From positions 159,629 through 223,628 of the forward strand of contig NZ_NKUB01000004.1 of NCBI RefSeq assembly GCF_003207895.1: a stretch of DNA of 64,000 nt, written 5' to 3'. The position numbers were made by a program, and so were the translations under genes. This stretch comes from Komagataeibacter swingsii. GTDB taxonomy: Bacteria > Pseudomonadota > Alphaproteobacteria > Acetobacterales > Acetobacteraceae. Below the pieces are notes generated by a model. It saw only the letters and a list, made by a program, of their open reading frames with translations, ran no database searches and was not told where the DNA came from. Positions 9,048-19,483 of the stretch are shown piece by piece (the stretch's first letter is position 1; each line of letters starts with the position of its first letter).

Positions 9048-10472
9048 TCAGCGCCCGGTCATGATCCGTTCCAGAAGCTGGGCCACGGTGGGTACGAAGC
9101 CGTTGGCATAGAACGGGTCAGTCGCGAAACGCCACGCGTTCGTGCCGCCGAACATGAGGTTATGGTCAATCACATCCGCCTGATCCGGCCCATGGGCGTG
9201 GGCCGCCGCCTGCAACGTTTTCTGGATGCAGTAGGAACGCGGGTCCGCCTTGTGCCCGTTGGAATAGGCGGGCGGCTTCTGCGACCAGTTGGAAAAGCGG
9301 CATTCCGACAGGCAGCCCATGCAGGCCCCCTGATCGGCCAGGATTTCACGCGCCCGTTCCGGGGCCACAAACACCAGCGTGTTATCCGGCGTCCGCATGG
9401 CCTCGGTATGGCCTTCCTCGATCCACAGCCGCGCGCGCTGCGCATCGGCCGGGGTAACGTAAACCTGCCGCCCACGCGCGCCGATGGCCAGCACCGCCGT
9501 ATGCTCGCCCAGTGCTTCGGGGGAGAACGGGACCTGCCGTTCCGACCGTCCCCGCAATTCACGCAGGAACGAATTGTTCACCGCCGATGAATAGAAGCCG
9601 GTGGGCGAGAAACGGTTGAGGAACACATCCCCCTTCTTCAGCGTCAGCAGGCGCTGTTTCCACGCATCGGGAATCGGGCTTTCGCGCGTCAGCAGCGGAC
9701 GGGTGCCGAACTGGAACACGATCGGCCCGAGTTCGAGGTTGTCGATCCAGTCCTGCCATTCCTCCAGCCACCACACGCCACCGGCCATGATGATGGGGGT
9801 GTCATCCAGGCCAAAGGCCCGCATCTGCTTGCGCAACGCCAGTACGCGGGGGAAGGGGTCTTCCGGCGCCAGCGGGTTTTCGGTGTTGGACAGGCCGTTA
9901 TGGCCACCCGCGCGCCACGGGTCTTCGTACACCACCGCACCCAGCAGTTCGCCCGTCTTGTGGTACGAACGCCGCCACAGGGCGTTGAACGCACGGGCGG
10001 ATGATACGATGGGGTAATAATGGATACCGAACCGCGCCGCGATTTCCGACAGGCGGTACGGCATGCCCGCGCCACAGGTCAGGCCCTGGATCATGCCCGG
10101 CGCACCCTCCAGCACCCCGTTTATGACGCGTTCCGCGCCCCCCATTTCCCACAGGATGTTGGCATGGATACGCCCCCTGCCGCCTGCGATTTCATGCGCG
10201 ATGCGGGCCTGCGCGATCCCGCCGCGAATGGCGTAATCAATCAGTTCCTCGTGCCGCTCGCGCCGTGTTTTACCATGATAGACCTGCGGGACGACGTTGC
10301 CATCCTTGTCATAGGAATCGGCATTCACGATCGAGACCGTGCCCGCCCCCCCGGCTGCCGCCCAGTGCCCGGCGGATATGCCGGTTGAGATCGAGACGCC
10401 CTTCCCCCCTTCGACCAGGGGCAGAATATCCGTCCCGCCCATACGGATCGCATTGATCGGCTTCATCACCAT
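9048..10472 (-). CDS. Nitronate-monooxygenase-like FMN protein with C-terminal four-cysteine segment
   Basis: A 474-residue TIM-barrel flavoprotein of the 2-nitropropane dioxygenase/nitronate monooxygenase superfamily. These proteins oxidise alkyl nitronates or act as NAD(P)H:quinone reductases or enoyl reductases. Features are the N-terminal GGKGVSISTG, GGIAQARIAHEI, GLTCGAGMPY, PIIMAGG and FQFGTRPLLTRES. It is longer than the usual 320-370 residues. The extra C-terminal part holds Cys384-x2-Cys387-x3-Cys391 and Cys415, a pattern that could bind metal or an Fe-S cluster. Start chosen at the ATG at 10472 (or 10466), where similarity begins; 16 Pro/Gly-rich residues upstream are in frame. The substrate is unknown. 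Confidence 0.75.
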   Translation of the reverse strand: MVMKPINAIRMGGTDILPLVEGGKGVSISTGISAGHWAAAGGAGTVSIVNADSYDKDGNVVPQVYHGKTRRERHEELIDYAIRGGIAQARIAHEIAGGRGRIHANILWEMGGAERVINGVLEGAPGMIQGLTCGAGMPYRLSEIAARFGIHYYPIVSSARAFNALWRRSYHKTGELLGAVVYEDPWRAGGHNGLSNTENPLAPEDPFPRVLALRKQMRAFGLDDTPIIMAGGVWWLEEWQDWIDNLELGPIVFQFGTRPLLTRESPIPDAWKQRLLTLKKGDVFLNRFSPTGFYSSAVNNSFLRELRGRSERQVPFSPEALGEHTAVLAIGARGRQVYVTPADAQRARLWIEEGHTEAMRTPDNTLVFVAPERAREILADQGACMGCLSECRFSNWSQKPPAYSNGHKADPRSYCIQKTLQAAAHAHGPDQADVIDHNLMFGGTNAWRFATDPFYANGFVPTVAQLLERIMTGR

Positions 10473-10558
10473 TCCATCGTCATGTGTCTGCCCGCGCGGC
10501 GGGACGCCCATGCCGGGCACATCCCGCCGCCGGGTGTCATACAGGTCGGGGCCGCGTC

Positions 10559-12694
10559 TTAGCGCGCGGGCGCACGACCGGGCTTGGCACCCACTGTCTC
10601 GGTGATATCGGCGCCGGTTTCCTGGTCGACCACGCGCATGGACAGCTTGACCTTGCCGCGATCGTCAAAGCCCAGGACCTTCACCTTCACCTCGTCTCCC
10701 TGCTTGACGACATCGGTCGTCTTGGAGACACGGCCCTGCGCCAGTTCGGAAATGTGAACCAGCCCGTCACGGGGGCCAAGGAAGTTGACGAACGCACCGA
10801 AATCGGCGGTCTTGACGACCTTGCCGTTATAGATGTGGCCCACTTCGGGTTCCGCCACGATGCCACGGATCCGTTCGATGGCCTTTTCGGCCTGATCGTC
10901 GGACGACGCGGCGATCATGATCGTGCCGTCGTCGTTGATGTCGATCTTCGCACCCGAATATTCAACGATCTCACGGATAACTTTACCGCCCTGGCCGATC
11001 ACGTCGCGGATCTTTTCCTTGGGCACCGAGATCGTGGTGATCTTGGGAGCCGAGGAGGATACATCCGTGCGGCCTTCGGTCAGCGCCTTGGCCATTTCAC
11101 CCAGGATGTGCAGGCGACCCTGACGGGCCTGGCCCAGCGCGATCTTCATGATTTCGGGCGTAATCGACGTGATCTTGATGTCCATCTGCAGCGCGGTGAC
11201 ACCCTGCTCGGTGCCCGCCACCTTGAAGTCCATGTCGCCCAGGTGGTCTTCATCGCCAAGGATGTCGGACAGGACGGCGAAGTCCTCGTCTTCCTTGATC
11301 AGGCCCATGGCGATACCGGCCACCGGGCGCTTCAGCGGCACACCGGCATCCATCAGCGCAAGCGAGGCGCCGCATACGGTCGCCATGGAGGACGAGCCAT
11401 TGCTTTCCGTGATCTCGGACACCACACGCATGGTGTACGGGAAGGTGTCCTTGCCCGGCAGCAGCGGGTGGATCGCACGCCATGCCAGCTTGCCGTGGCC
11501 GATTTCACGACGGCCGGGGGACCCCATGCGCCCGCACTCACCGACCGAGAAGGGCGGGAAGTTGTAGTGCAGCATGAAGTTGTTGCGGTATTCGCCTTCC
11601 AGCGCGTCCACGATCTGCTCGTCCTGGCCGGTGCCAAGGGTCGCGACCACAAGGGCCTGCGTCTCGCCACGGGTGAACAGGGCGGACCCATGCGCGCGCG
11701 GCAGGATGCCGACTTCGGACACGATCGGGCGGATCGTTTCCAGGTTACGGCCATCGATACGGAAGCCGGTATCCAGCACCTCGGTGCGGACCACGTCGGC
11801 TTCCAGGTCCTTGATCATGGGCTTGGCGGCATCGGCATCGGCCTCGCCAATCTTGGCGAGGATGGCTTCACGGGCTGCGGCAACCTTCTTGTAACGCACC
11901 TGCTTGGCGCGTTCCTTGTACGCCTCGGCGATCAGGGCGCGACCGGCCTTGTCCACCTTCTTGCGCAGCTTGATTTCCTCGGCCGTCGGCTCGGCCAGAT
12001 CCCACGGTGCCTTGGCGGCACTTTCGGCCAGGTCGATGATCAGGTCGATCACCGGCTGGAAGGCTTCATGGCCGAAGGTCACGGCACCCAGCATCACGTC
12101 CTCGGACAGTTCCACCGCCTCGGACTCGACCATCAGCACGCCTTCGGACGTGCCGGCCACGACCAGGTCCAGCTCGCTGTCCTTGAGCTGGGAAATGGTC
12201 GGGTTCAGCACGTACTTGCCGTTGCTGTATCCCACGCGGGCAGCACCCACGGGACCGAAGAACGGAATGCCCGACAGCGTCAGCGCGGCCGAACAGCCGA
12301 TCAGCGCCACAACAGCGGGGTCGTTTTCCATGTCGTGGCTGAGCACGGTGGCGACGACCTGCACTTCATTGCGGAAGTTTTCGGGGAACAGCGGCCGGAT
12401 CGGGCGGTCGATCAGGCGGGAGTTCAGCACCTCGGCCTCGCTCGGGCGGCCTTCACGCTTGAAGAAGCCACCGGGGATCTTGCCTGCGGCGTAGGCCTTT
12501 TCCTGATAGTTGACCGTCAGCGGGAAGAAATCCTGCCCCGGCTTCACGCTCTTGGCGCCAACGGCGGTGCACAGCACCACCGTATCGCCATAGGTTACGA
12601 CAACCGCGCCATCGGCCTGACGGGCGATCTTGCCCGTTTCCAGCACCAGCGGGCGGCCGCCCCATTCGATTTCCTTGCGAAAATAATTAAACAT
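10559..12694 (-). CDS. pnp: Polyribonucleotide nucleotidyltransferase (PNPase)
   Basis: Phosphorolytic 3'-5' exoribonuclease and degradosome component. The 711-residue protein has two RNase PH domains (about residues 1-220 and 300-530) flanking an all-alpha linker, then KH ([12 protein letters not shown]) and S1 ([18 protein letters not shown]) domains. The second PH domain carries [10 protein letters not shown] and the [20 protein letters not shown] phosphate/metal site. The true start is [13 protein letters not shown] at 12694; the open frame runs 75 codons further without homology. It is the last gene of the rimP-pnp block, with a ~300-base leader containing a strong hairpin after rpsO. 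Confidence 0.97.
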   Translation of the reverse strand: MFNYFRKEIEWGGRPLVLETGKIARQADGAVVVTYGDTVVLCTAVGAKSVKPGQDFFPLTVNYQEKAYAAGKIPGGFFKREGRPSEAEVLNSRLIDRPIRPLFPENFRNEVQVVATVLSHDMENDPAVVALIGCSAALTLSGIPFFGPVGAARVGYSNGKYVLNPTISQLKDSELDLVVAGTSEGVLMVESEAVELSEDVMLGAVTFGHEAFQPVIDLIIDLAESAAKAPWDLAEPTAEEIKLRKKVDKAGRALIAEAYKERAKQVRYKKVAAAREAILAKIGEADADAAKPMIKDLEADVVRTEVLDTGFRIDGRNLETIRPIVSEVGILPRAHGSALFTRGETQALVVATLGTGQDEQIVDALEGEYRNNFMLHYNFPPFSVGECGRMGSPGRREIGHGKLAWRAIHPLLPGKDTFPYTMRVVSEITESNGSSSMATVCGASLALMDAGVPLKRPVAGIAMGLIKEDEDFAVLSDILGDEDHLGDMDFKVAGTEQGVTALQMDIKITSITPEIMKIALGQARQGRLHILGEMAKALTEGRTDVSSSAPKITTISVPKEKIRDVIGQGGKVIREIVEYSGAKIDINDDGTIMIAASSDDQAEKAIERIRGIVAEPEVGHIYNGKVVKTADFGAFVNFLGPRDGLVHISELAQGRVSKTTDVVKQGDEVKVKVLGFDDRGKVKLSMRVVDQETGADITETVGAKPGRAPAR

Positions 12695-12991
12695 CCAGAC
12701 AACCCTGTCCGTTGACTGCCGCAATGCAGGCGGGCCGGACATGGGAACGTATGATGGCAGCGCCTCGGACGGCATGGAGCGCGACGGCACGGCCGCCAGA
12801 ACACCATGTGGCCTGAAACGCTGCGATCCGGGTCCGGACATCTCCGCCATGACATGGCAGCGTGTTGGCAGCGCCCCTGGGGGCGCCAGAAAATATCCGG
12901 CCCGATCGGCCACGGCCATGCACCTGCATGCACCGTGGCCGTTCAGACCGTGCGGGTACGCATTATGACCGCGTTCCCGCCATGTCGCAAA
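12695..12991 (-). promoter_or_regulatory. rpsO-pnp intercistronic leader with long hairpin
   Basis: The 297 bases between rpsO and pnp contain no convincing gene. The main feature is a perfect 9-bp stem CGGCCACGG (12907-12915) with CCGTGGCCG (12933-12941), with a further inner pairing ATGCA/TGCAT (12918-12922 with 12925-12929). In enterobacteria the equivalent leader is a hairpin cut by RNase III, through which PNPase represses itself. An equivalent role here is inference. Confidence 0.5.
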
Positions 12992-13261
12992 TCAGCGACG
13001 CAGGCCGAGGCGCTTGATCAGCGTTTCGTAACGGGCCTGGTCCTTGCGCTTGACATAGTCCAGCAGGCGGCGGCGGCGGCCGACCAGCATCAGCAGGCCA
13101 CGGCGCGAATGGAAATCCTTCGCGTGGGTCTTCAGGTGATCGGTCAGGTTCACGATCCGCTCGGTCAGCAGGGCAACCTGTACTTCCGGCGAACCCGTGT
13201 CCGTCGCGGCATTGCGGTATTCGCCAATAAGCGCCGTGCGGCGTTCAGCAGTAATCGACAT
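12992..13261 (-). CDS. rpsO: 30S ribosomal protein S15
   Basis: Binds 16S rRNA early in assembly of the small-subunit platform. The 89-residue product has all S15 hallmarks: [35 protein letters not shown] and [16 protein letters not shown] start it at the ATG at 13261 (MSITAERR), the conserved N-terminus; an upstream in-frame ATG at 13273 adds four residues. It lies between truB and pnp, the usual order. Confidence 0.97.
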   Translation of the reverse strand: MSITAERRTALIGEYRNAATDTGSPEVQVALLTERIVNLTDHLKTHAKDFHSRRGLLMLVGRRRRLLDYVKRKDQARYETLIKRLGLRR

Positions 13262-13285
13262 CGTCATCTCCATTGATCATTCGGT

Positions 13286-14206
13286 TCACAGCATGCGTAC
13301 CGATCGCAGCAGGCCGCCTTCGGGGCGGCACAGCCCGACCACACGCGCCCCATCCATCGCACGCACGACACCCGAGCGGGGGTCGGTATGTTCCGGCATC
13401 CGGTCCGCCAGCTGGTTCAGGTCAATCGCCTGGCCAAATGACAGGGCATCCGCTTCCTCACGGGTCAGGGCCAGCGCCGGGATGTCGGCCAGCGCGGTCG
13501 CGACCGGAAGCAGCAGATCCGGTGGGGCAGGCGCGTTGTCGGCGCTTGCGACAATTTTGTCCAGTGGAATCGCATGGGATTCATCAAAAGGCCCGACGTT
13601 CAGCCGCCGCAGCGCCGCCACATGCCCCACCGTGCCGCAGGCCAACGCGATATCGCGGGCCAGCGCGCGCATGTACACGCCCTTGCCCGATTCCACCTCG
13701 AACACCGCCGTATCGGCATCGGGGCGGGCAATCAGTTCAAACCGGTCGATCCGCGCGGGACGGGGGGGCAGTTCGGGCGCATTGCCCGCGCGCGCCATGT
13801 CATAGGACCGCCTGCCTCCGACCTTCAGCGCCGAAAAGACCGGCGGCACCTGCATGATGTCGCCACGGAAGGCGGCAAGGGCCGCCTCGAACGCGGCATT
13901 GTCGGGCCGCACGTCCGACACGGCGGTCACGCTGCCTTCCGCGTCATCACTGTCGCGTGCTTCCCCGATGCGCAGGGTGAAGTGATAGCGCTTGGTGCCA
14001 TCCATTATATAAGGCACGGTCTTGGTCGCCCTGCCAAAGGCCACGGGCAGCAGCCCCGTCGCCAGCGGGTCCAGCGTGCCGCCATGTCCCGCCTTGGCCG
14101 CGTCAAACAGGTAGCGCACACGGCCCACGACCTGGGTGGAGGTCATTCCCAATGGCTTGTCCACTATCAGCCAGCCATCAAGCGGGCGTCCACGTTTGCG
14201 TCCCAT
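13286..14206 (-). CDS. truB: tRNA pseudouridine(55) synthase TruB
   Basis: Makes pseudouridine-55 in the T-loop of tRNAs. The 306-residue protein has the N-terminal DGWLIVDKPLGMTST and the catalytic Asp46 in GHGGTLDPLATG. GTKRYHF, the VPPVFSALKVGGRRSY block and the ESGKGVYMRALARD segment follow. ATG 14206 is preceded by AAGG at 8 bases, making it more likely than the GTG at 14215. It starts a minus-strand segment, truB-rpsO-pnp, that is separated from rbfA by an intruding plus-strand MCE gene. It therefore needs a promoter in the ~250 bases shared with that divergent gene. Confidence 0.96.
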   Translation of the reverse strand: MGRKRGRPLDGWLIVDKPLGMTSTQVVGRVRYLFDAAKAGHGGTLDPLATGLLPVAFGRATKTVPYIMDGTKRYHFTLRIGEARDSDDAEGSVTAVSDVRPDNAAFEAALAAFRGDIMQVPPVFSALKVGGRRSYDMARAGNAPELPPRPARIDRFELIARPDADTAVFEVESGKGVYMRALARDIALACGTVGHVAALRRLNVGPFDESHAIPLDKIVASADNAPAPPDLLLPVATALADIPALALTREEADALSFGQAIDLNQLADRMPEHTDPRSGVVRAMDGARVVGLCRPEGGLLRSVRML

Positions 14207-14460
14207 TGCAGGCACCTTGCATCATGAGGGGGGGAATGCCGTGCGTTTAGACGAGGCACGCATGCACGGCAATGCCCCATTCCGCCACCGGGGCTGGCCG
14301 CCCGCGCCACACGTGGTAAAAGGCGAAGCGGGCACATGCCTGCCATCCCCGCAGCCTGCTTTGCCTGTCGTGGATGTAATGTCATCTTGCAGCAAACGGA
14401 CACGTGGCCGAATGTGTCCGCAATCGTTTTTTATTCTGCGTCTAGGGAGACCTGAACACC

Positions 14461-15432
14461 ATGGCTGAACGGCAGACCACGGTCGGTGCATTTGTGTTGG
14501 GTGGAGCCCTGCTTGGTGTGACGGCCATAGCGCTGTTCGGACAGTTTCATCCCTTTTCCCCCACCAGTCGGGCCGTTGTGGTGTTCGACAGCCCCATCAA
14601 CGGGCTGGGCGTAGGCGCGCCCGTCACCTTCGACGGCGTGCAGGTCGGCCATGTGGAACATATCGCCGTCCAGTTCGATCCCCAGACGCATCAGGCCCTC
14701 ATTCCCGTAACACTGGAACTGCAGGCCAATGGCGCGCGTATGGCGGGCGGCCATGGCAGGGTGCTGGACAGCCGCGAACTGCCAAAACTGGTGGAAAACG
14801 GATTGCGCGCCGAACTGCATATGCAGAGCTTTGTTACCGGCCAGGAAGAAATCGACCTGACCTTCGACCCCAGCGTGCCCGCGCACCTGCATCCCGGCAT
14901 CAGCGCACTGCCGGAAATCCCGGCGCGTGAATCGGAAATGCAGAAGCTGACCGACGCGCTGACGGCGCTGCCGCTGAAGAACATCGCCAACAACGCCGAC
15001 GCCATGCTGGTCAGCATCCGCACGCTGGCGGACAAGCTGGACAAGGACCTGCCCCCGCTGGTGGACAGCGTGCGCGCCACGTCCGACCATACGCGGGTGA
15101 CGGTGGACACCGCGACCGATGCGATCCGTGACCTGGACCACCATATGGATACGACGCTGGCCTCCATCAACAACCTGGCCGATACCGGCACGGCGCAGCT
15201 GGATGCGCGTGGCGGCGAACTGCATACCCTGCTGGTCAATTCCAATGAAACGGTGACCGAGGCCAAGGGCGCGCTGGCCGGCCTGCATGACATTACCGCG
15301 CCCAGCTCCGCCGACCGTTCCAATATCGATTCGTCACTGCGTGACCTTGCCGCCGCCGCCGCCGCCCTGCGTGGATTCGCCACCGACGTAGAACGCAACC
15401 CGCAACTGCTGCTGATGGGGCGGCGTAACTGA
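14461..15432 (+). CDS. MCE (MlaD-like) family lipid-transport protein
   Basis: A 323-residue membrane-anchored periplasmic protein. Residues ~8-28 form one transmembrane anchor. Residues ~36-115 form an MCE domain (VVVFDSPINGLGVGAPVTFDGVQVGHV), and the rest is a long helical region rich in Asp, Thr and Ala (NNADAMLVSIRTLADKLDKD). MCE proteins form rings or tubes that carry lipids between inner and outer membranes. The long helical tail resembles the PqiB/YebT or Mce C-terminus more than short MlaD. No MlaE/MlaF partner is adjacent. AGGGAG lies upstream of the ATG at about 11 bases. It sits on the opposite strand inside the conserved rbfA-truB interval and ends in a strong terminator. Confidence 0.85.
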   Translation: MAERQTTVGAFVLGGALLGVTAIALFGQFHPFSPTSRAVVVFDSPINGLGVGAPVTFDGVQVGHVEHIAVQFDPQTHQALIPVTLELQANGARMAGGHGRVLDSRELPKLVENGLRAELHMQSFVTGQEEIDLTFDPSVPAHLHPGISALPEIPARESEMQKLTDALTALPLKNIANNADAMLVSIRTLADKLDKDLPPLVDSVRATSDHTRVTVDTATDAIRDLDHHMDTTLASINNLADTGTAQLDARGGELHTLLVNSNETVTEAKGALAGLHDITAPSSADRSNIDSSLRDLAAAAAALRGFATDVERNPQLLLMGRRN

Positions 15433-15451
15433 TCCCTGTCCCGGATCGGGA

Positions 15452-15502
15452 CCATGAAAAAAGCCGGTCCGGCATTATGCCATGACCGGCCTTTTTTCAT
15501 GG
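15452..15502. terminator. Bidirectional terminator after the MCE gene
   Basis: Long inverted repeat: CCATGAAAAAAGCCGGTC (15452-15469) pairs with GACCGGCCTTTTTTCATGG (15484-15502) with a single extra C. A U-rich tract is present on either strand. It lies between MCE and rbfA, which converge, directly before repeat copy 2. Confidence 0.85.
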
Positions 15503-15510
15503 AAACAATG

Positions 15511-15590
15511 GAAGTTTCCGGGTGCTGTCCTTTTCAAGAAAGCGGCGTTCCCCGAAGCTTTTTGGAAAAAAGCTTCACCAAAAACTTTTG
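15511..15590. repeat. Interspersed double-hairpin repeat, copy 2 (left half degenerate)
   Basis: Same element and orientation as at 3462-3546. The right half is well kept: GAAGCTTTTTGGAAAAAAGCTTC followed by ACCAAAAACTTTT. In the left half the GC stem has decayed, reading CTGTCCTTTTCAAGAAAGCGG instead of a perfect inverted repeat. It lies between the convergent MCE and rbfA genes. Confidence 0.8.
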
Positions 15591-15621
15591 CTTGATGGAA
15601 AGACGGCTGAAGCGGGAGGCT

Positions 15622-16062
15622 TCAGTCCTCCAGATCCCGCCGGACTTCCGGCTGGCGTAGCATGTTATCGACCTCCATTGCGTAATCCAGTGCCGTATCG
15701 GGCTGGAAATGCAGGTCGGGCACACCACGCAGGCGCAAGGCGTGCGACAGGCGCGTGCGCAGGAAAGGCGTTACACGCTTGAGCGCGGGCAGCAGTTCCG
15801 CCACATCGCTGCGACCCAGACGCGCCACGAATACGGTGGCATGCTTGAGATCGGGCGAGATACGCACTTCGGTCACCGTAATGCGCACATCGGCCAGGTC
15901 AGGGTCGCGGAATTCGGTGCGGGCAAATATTTCCGCCAGCACGCGACGGACTTCTTCCGCCACGCGCAACTGCCGCTGCGAGGGACCAGACGCGGAATGG
16001 CCGGCAAGTTTCCCTGCCGGCCCGCTCTCGCTCATCCCTTTTCTGGATGAATTACGGCTCAT
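15622..16062 (-). CDS. rbfA: 30S ribosome-binding factor A
   Basis: Late 30S assembly factor needed for 16S rRNA 5'-end maturation. The 146-residue product has an RbfA KH-like fold: [38 protein letters not shown] and the C-terminal [19 protein letters not shown]. The first ~25 residues are a Ser/Gly-rich extension. Its ATG overlaps the infB stop (ATGA), indicating translational coupling; an internal ATG nine residues later is less likely. It is the last gene of the rimP-rbfA segment. Confidence 0.95.
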   Translation of the reverse strand: MSRNSSRKGMSESGPAGKLAGHSASGPSQRQLRVAEEVRRVLAEIFARTEFRDPDLADVRITVTEVRISPDLKHATVFVARLGRSDVAELLPALKRVTPFLRTRLSHALRLRGVPDLHFQPDTALDYAMEVDNMLRQPEVRRDLED

Positions 16063-18767
16063 GCCGGGACGAGTTCCATTTCATAACATTCGACCACGTC
16101 ACCCTCGCGCAGGTCGTTATACCCGGCAAAGGACAGGCCGCACTCGTAACCGCGCGCCACTTCCTTGACGTCATCCTTGAAGCGCTTGAGCTGGCTCAGC
16201 TCACCTTCATGGATCACGACGTTGTCACGCAGCAGGCGCACGCCACAGCCACGCTTGACCACGCCTTCGGTAACGTAACAACCGGCGACCTTGCCCACCT
16301 TGGTAATTTCGAAAACCTTGCGGATTTCGGCGTAACCCAGGAACTTCTCGCGATGCTTGGGCGCGATCTTGCCACGGACCAGCTGCTCCACATCATCAGC
16401 AACCTGATAGATGATGGAATAGTAGCGGATATCCACGCCCTCACGCTGCGCCAGCTCACGCGCCTGCGCCGTGGCGCGGACGTTGAAGGCGATGATGACG
16501 GCGCCGGACGCCTTGGCCAGTTGCACATCACTTTCGGTGATTTGGCCAACCGTTGCGTTCAGCACGCGGATCTTGACTTCCTCATGCTCCAGCTTCTGCA
16601 CCGTCGCCTCAAGGGCTTCGGCCGAACCCTGCACGTCCGCCTTGATCAGGACGGCCACTTCCTTCTGCGCACCAGCCTGGATACGGGCCAGCATCTGGTC
16701 CAGCGTGCCGCGTGCGGCGGTCTGGCCGGCTGCCGTGCGATCCTTGATCACGCGCTGACGGAATTCCGAGATTTCGCGTGCGCGGTTCTCGTTTTCCACC
16801 ACCACGAACGGCTCACCCGCGCCCGGTACCCCGGTAATGCCCAGGATTTCGACCGGCATGGACGGACCGGCTTCGCCAAGCTGGCGGTTGCGATCGTCGA
16901 TCATGGCGCGGACGCGGCCCCATTCGGCCCCGGCCACCACGATATCGGTGCGGCGCAGCGTGCCCTTCTGGACCAGCACGGTCGCAACCGGGCCACGGCC
17001 ACGGTCAAGGCGGCTTTCGATTACCGAACCCTCGGCGACACGATCCGGATTGGCCTTCAGGTCAAGGATTTCAGCCTGCAGCAGGATGGCTTCCTCAAGC
17101 TTGTCCAGCCCGGTGCGCTTGAGCGCCGAGACTTCGACATCCTGCGTGTCGCCACCCATGCTTTCCACCACGATTTCGTGGTTCAGCAGTTCCTGGCGCA
17201 CGCGGTCGGGGTTCGCGCCCGGCTTGTCGCACTTGTTGATCGCCACGATGATCGGGGCATCGGCCGCCTTGGCATGCTTGATGGCCTCGATCGTCTGCGG
17301 CATCACGCCGTCATCCGCCGCAACCACCAGCACCACCACGTCGGTTACCGATGCACCACGGGCACGCATGGCCGTAAAGGCCTCATGGCCCGGGGTGTCG
17401 ATGAAGGTAATCTTCGCACCCGATGCCAGGGTTACCTGATAGGCGCCGATATGCTGCGTGATGCCACCGGCTTCGCCATTGGCGACATCGGTGGTGCGCA
17501 GCGCGTCTAGCAGCGAGGTCTTGCCGTGATCGACATGGCCCATGACGGTCACGACCGGCGGACGCGGCTTGAGGTCCTCGGCCCTGTCCTCGATGCCCTC
17601 GATCCCGATTTCAACATCGCTGTCGGAGACACGGCGCACGCGGTGGCCGAATTCCTGCACGACCAGTTCAGCCGTATCCGCGTCGAGCGACTGCGTAACC
17701 GTCGCCATGACGCCCATTTTCATCAGCGCCTTGATGACCTCGCCCTGACGGGCGGCCATACGGTTGGCGAGTTCCTGCACCGTGATGGTTTCGGGCAGGA
17801 CCACGTCGCGCACCACGCGGACCTGATCGGAGCGCAGGCGTTCCAGTTCCGCCTGGCGGCGCTCACGCTCACGCTGACGGCGGACGGAGGCGAGTGAACG
17901 GGTCTTGTCGTCATCCCCCTCGATCGCGGCCTGCACGTCAATGCGACCGGCGCGACGGCTGTCATTGTTCTTCTTCGCTCCGCCCGACGGGCGGCGACCG
18001 GGTGCGGCGTTGCCGGGACGGCGGCTGGGGCGACGTTCTTCCTCGCCCCCTTCCGCACGGCCACTGCGCAGGCGCAGCGTCTCGCCAGCACCGGCGGCGG
18101 CGCGGCCACTGGCGGCGCCGGCTGCATTGCCGCCACCTGCCGGGCGCGCCGGGCGCAGCGGCTGTGCCGGCATGATCGCACGTTCGGCCAGCGGACGCAG
18201 GCGCTGCATCGGCGGCGCGAGCGTGACCTCACCGGGAATCGGCACGGACGAGACAACCGGCCCTTCCGGCTCGGTGGACTCGGCCGGTTCGGGCATGGCC
18301 TGCGTCGCGGCGCTGCGGGCTTCGTGCTTGCGGGCCTCGGCCTCGGCGGCGGCATCTGCCTTTGCGCGTGCCTCTTCTTCGGCACGGCGGGCATTTTCCT
18401 CTTCCTGGCGACGGGCTTCTTCCGCGGCGGAAAGGATCGTGATCTTTTCCTGCTCGCGCGCTTCCTTTTCGCGCTGGATGGCGGCGCGGCGCTGTTCGTC
18501 CAGCACGCGCTGGCGGGTTGCCAGCTCGGCTGCCGTCAGCGCGCGACCACCCCGTCCCCCGGCGCGACCGCCAGCCGGCCCCGATCCGTTACCTGCGGCC
18601 CCGGCCCCGCGCTTCTTGCGCACCTCGACCTGAACCACCTTTGAACGACCATGGCTGAAGCTCTGTCGCACGGAACCGGCATCCACCGTCCGTCCGACTT
18701 CCCTACGGCCCGCCGGCCGCAGGGACAAGCGTCCCTTACCCTGATCCTGATCGTTGCCTTCGCTCAT
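16059..18767 (-). CDS. infB: Translation initiation factor IF-2
   Basis: GTPase that delivers fMet-tRNA to the 30S subunit. At 902 residues it is typical of alphaproteobacterial IF-2. A low-complexity Arg/Ala/Glu-rich N-terminal region (about 1-310) has a charged coiled coil, and the IF2-N module ([20 protein letters not shown]) lies near 325-375. The G domain ([14 protein letters not shown] near 405, [12 protein letters not shown]) and the domain II-IV beta-barrels follow. The ATG overlaps the stop of the YlxR-like gene and its stop overlaps the rbfA start, each by 4 bases. Confidence 0.97.
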   Translation of the reverse strand: MSEGNDQDQGKGRLSLRPAGRREVGRTVDAGSVRQSFSHGRSKVVQVEVRKKRGAGAAGNGSGPAGGRAGGRGGRALTAAELATRQRVLDEQRRAAIQREKEAREQEKITILSAAEEARRQEEENARRAEEEARAKADAAAEAEARKHEARSAATQAMPEPAESTEPEGPVVSSVPIPGEVTLAPPMQRLRPLAERAIMPAQPLRPARPAGGGNAAGAASGRAAAGAGETLRLRSGRAEGGEEERRPSRRPGNAAPGRRPSGGAKKNNDSRRAGRIDVQAAIEGDDDKTRSLASVRRQRERERRQAELERLRSDQVRVVRDVVLPETITVQELANRMAARQGEVIKALMKMGVMATVTQSLDADTAELVVQEFGHRVRRVSDSDVEIGIEGIEDRAEDLKPRPPVVTVMGHVDHGKTSLLDALRTTDVANGEAGGITQHIGAYQVTLASGAKITFIDTPGHEAFTAMRARGASVTDVVVLVVAADDGVMPQTIEAIKHAKAADAPIIVAINKCDKPGANPDRVRQELLNHEIVVESMGGDTQDVEVSALKRTGLDKLEEAILLQAEILDLKANPDRVAEGSVIESRLDRGRGPVATVLVQKGTLRRTDIVVAGAEWGRVRAMIDDRNRQLGEAGPSMPVEILGITGVPGAGEPFVVVENENRAREISEFRQRVIKDRTAAGQTAARGTLDQMLARIQAGAQKEVAVLIKADVQGSAEALEATVQKLEHEEVKIRVLNATVGQITESDVQLAKASGAVIIAFNVRATAQARELAQREGVDIRYYSIIYQVADDVEQLVRGKIAPKHREKFLGYAEIRKVFEITKVGKVAGCYVTEGVVKRGCGVRLLRDNVVIHEGELSQLKRFKDDVKEVARGYECGLSFAGYNDLREGDVVECYEMELVPA

Positions 18768-19483
18768 GTACCCGCCTGTTCACACCGTCCGGCGGACCGC
18801 TCCGCCGAATTCGGGCTGGTCCTGCCGGACAAACCCGCAAAACGTTCACTCTCGATACGGAATCGGCGCGCCAGTTCACCATGCAGCATCGCCGCATGAA
18901 CAACATGGTCGCGGCCAAATGCCGCACCCAGACCCGATGCCGTAGGAACAACCGTAACCGGAAGGTCCCGTGCACCAGACAAAACTCTCTTCCTCTCGTC
19001 GGGGCTGCCATCGGCGGCCTGTATAACCAGACCGGCCCGACCGCCCACAACCCACTCACGCACCTTGGCAAAGCCACAGACAATCTGCCCGGCCCGCCGT
19101 GCCAGCCCTGCAACATCCATCATGCGCCGCAGCAACCCGTCTTCAACAAGATGGGTCAGGTCAGGGTGAATAACAACCCTTCCCCGTGCCGCGCGTGCGA
19201 ATGCGCCACGTGTGCGTGCTGTTTCTAACACATCCGCACGTGCGCTCAACCAAATTCCCCGTCCGGGCAGACGTGCGGAAAGATCAGGGATCACGACTCC
19301 GTCGGGGGAAATGACGAACCTGATCATTTCCTCTTTCGGCAGCCGGACGCGGGTGACGGCGCAGCGGCGCAGCGGACCGCGCTCTTCCTGTTCCGTGTCG
19401 CCCGCGTCTTCCGCGTTTGGATCCCCCTGCTCAGACGTCGGTCGTCTCCTGTTCGTCGGCCGTGTTTCCGCCCGCCCTGTCAT
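18764..19483 (-). CDS. YlxR-like RNA-binding protein fused to an L7Ae-like domain
   Basis: A 239-residue protein with an N-terminal YlxR (DUF448) domain, [19 protein letters not shown] then [10 protein letters not shown], and a C-terminal ribosomal L7Ae-like domain ([21 protein letters not shown]). This arrangement is usual in alphaproteobacteria. YlxR proteins bind RNA and have been linked to RNase P and to transcription; the role here is not established. The best start, ATG 19483, lies 50 bases inside the 3' end of nusA, so the two genes overlap out of frame. I found no later ATG before the YlxR domain. Its stop overlaps the infB start by 4 bases. Confidence 0.85.
   Translation of the reverse strand: MTGRAETRPTNRRRPTSEQGDPNAEDAGDTEQEERGPLRRCAVTRVRLPKEEMIRFVISPDGVVIPDLSARLPGRGIWLSARADVLETARTRGAFARAARGRVVIHPDLTHLVEDGLLRRMMDVAGLARRAGQIVCGFAKVREWVVGGRAGLVIQAADGSPDERKRVLSGARDLPVTVVPTASGLGAAFGRDHVVHAAMLHGELARRFRIESERFAGLSGRTSPNSAERSAGRCEQAGT

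Noticed and set aside
10484..12715. A very long plus-strand open frame opposite pnp
   Set aside because: It mirrors the strong codon bias of pnp on the other strand, has no family motifs and lies within an unmistakable PNPase gene.
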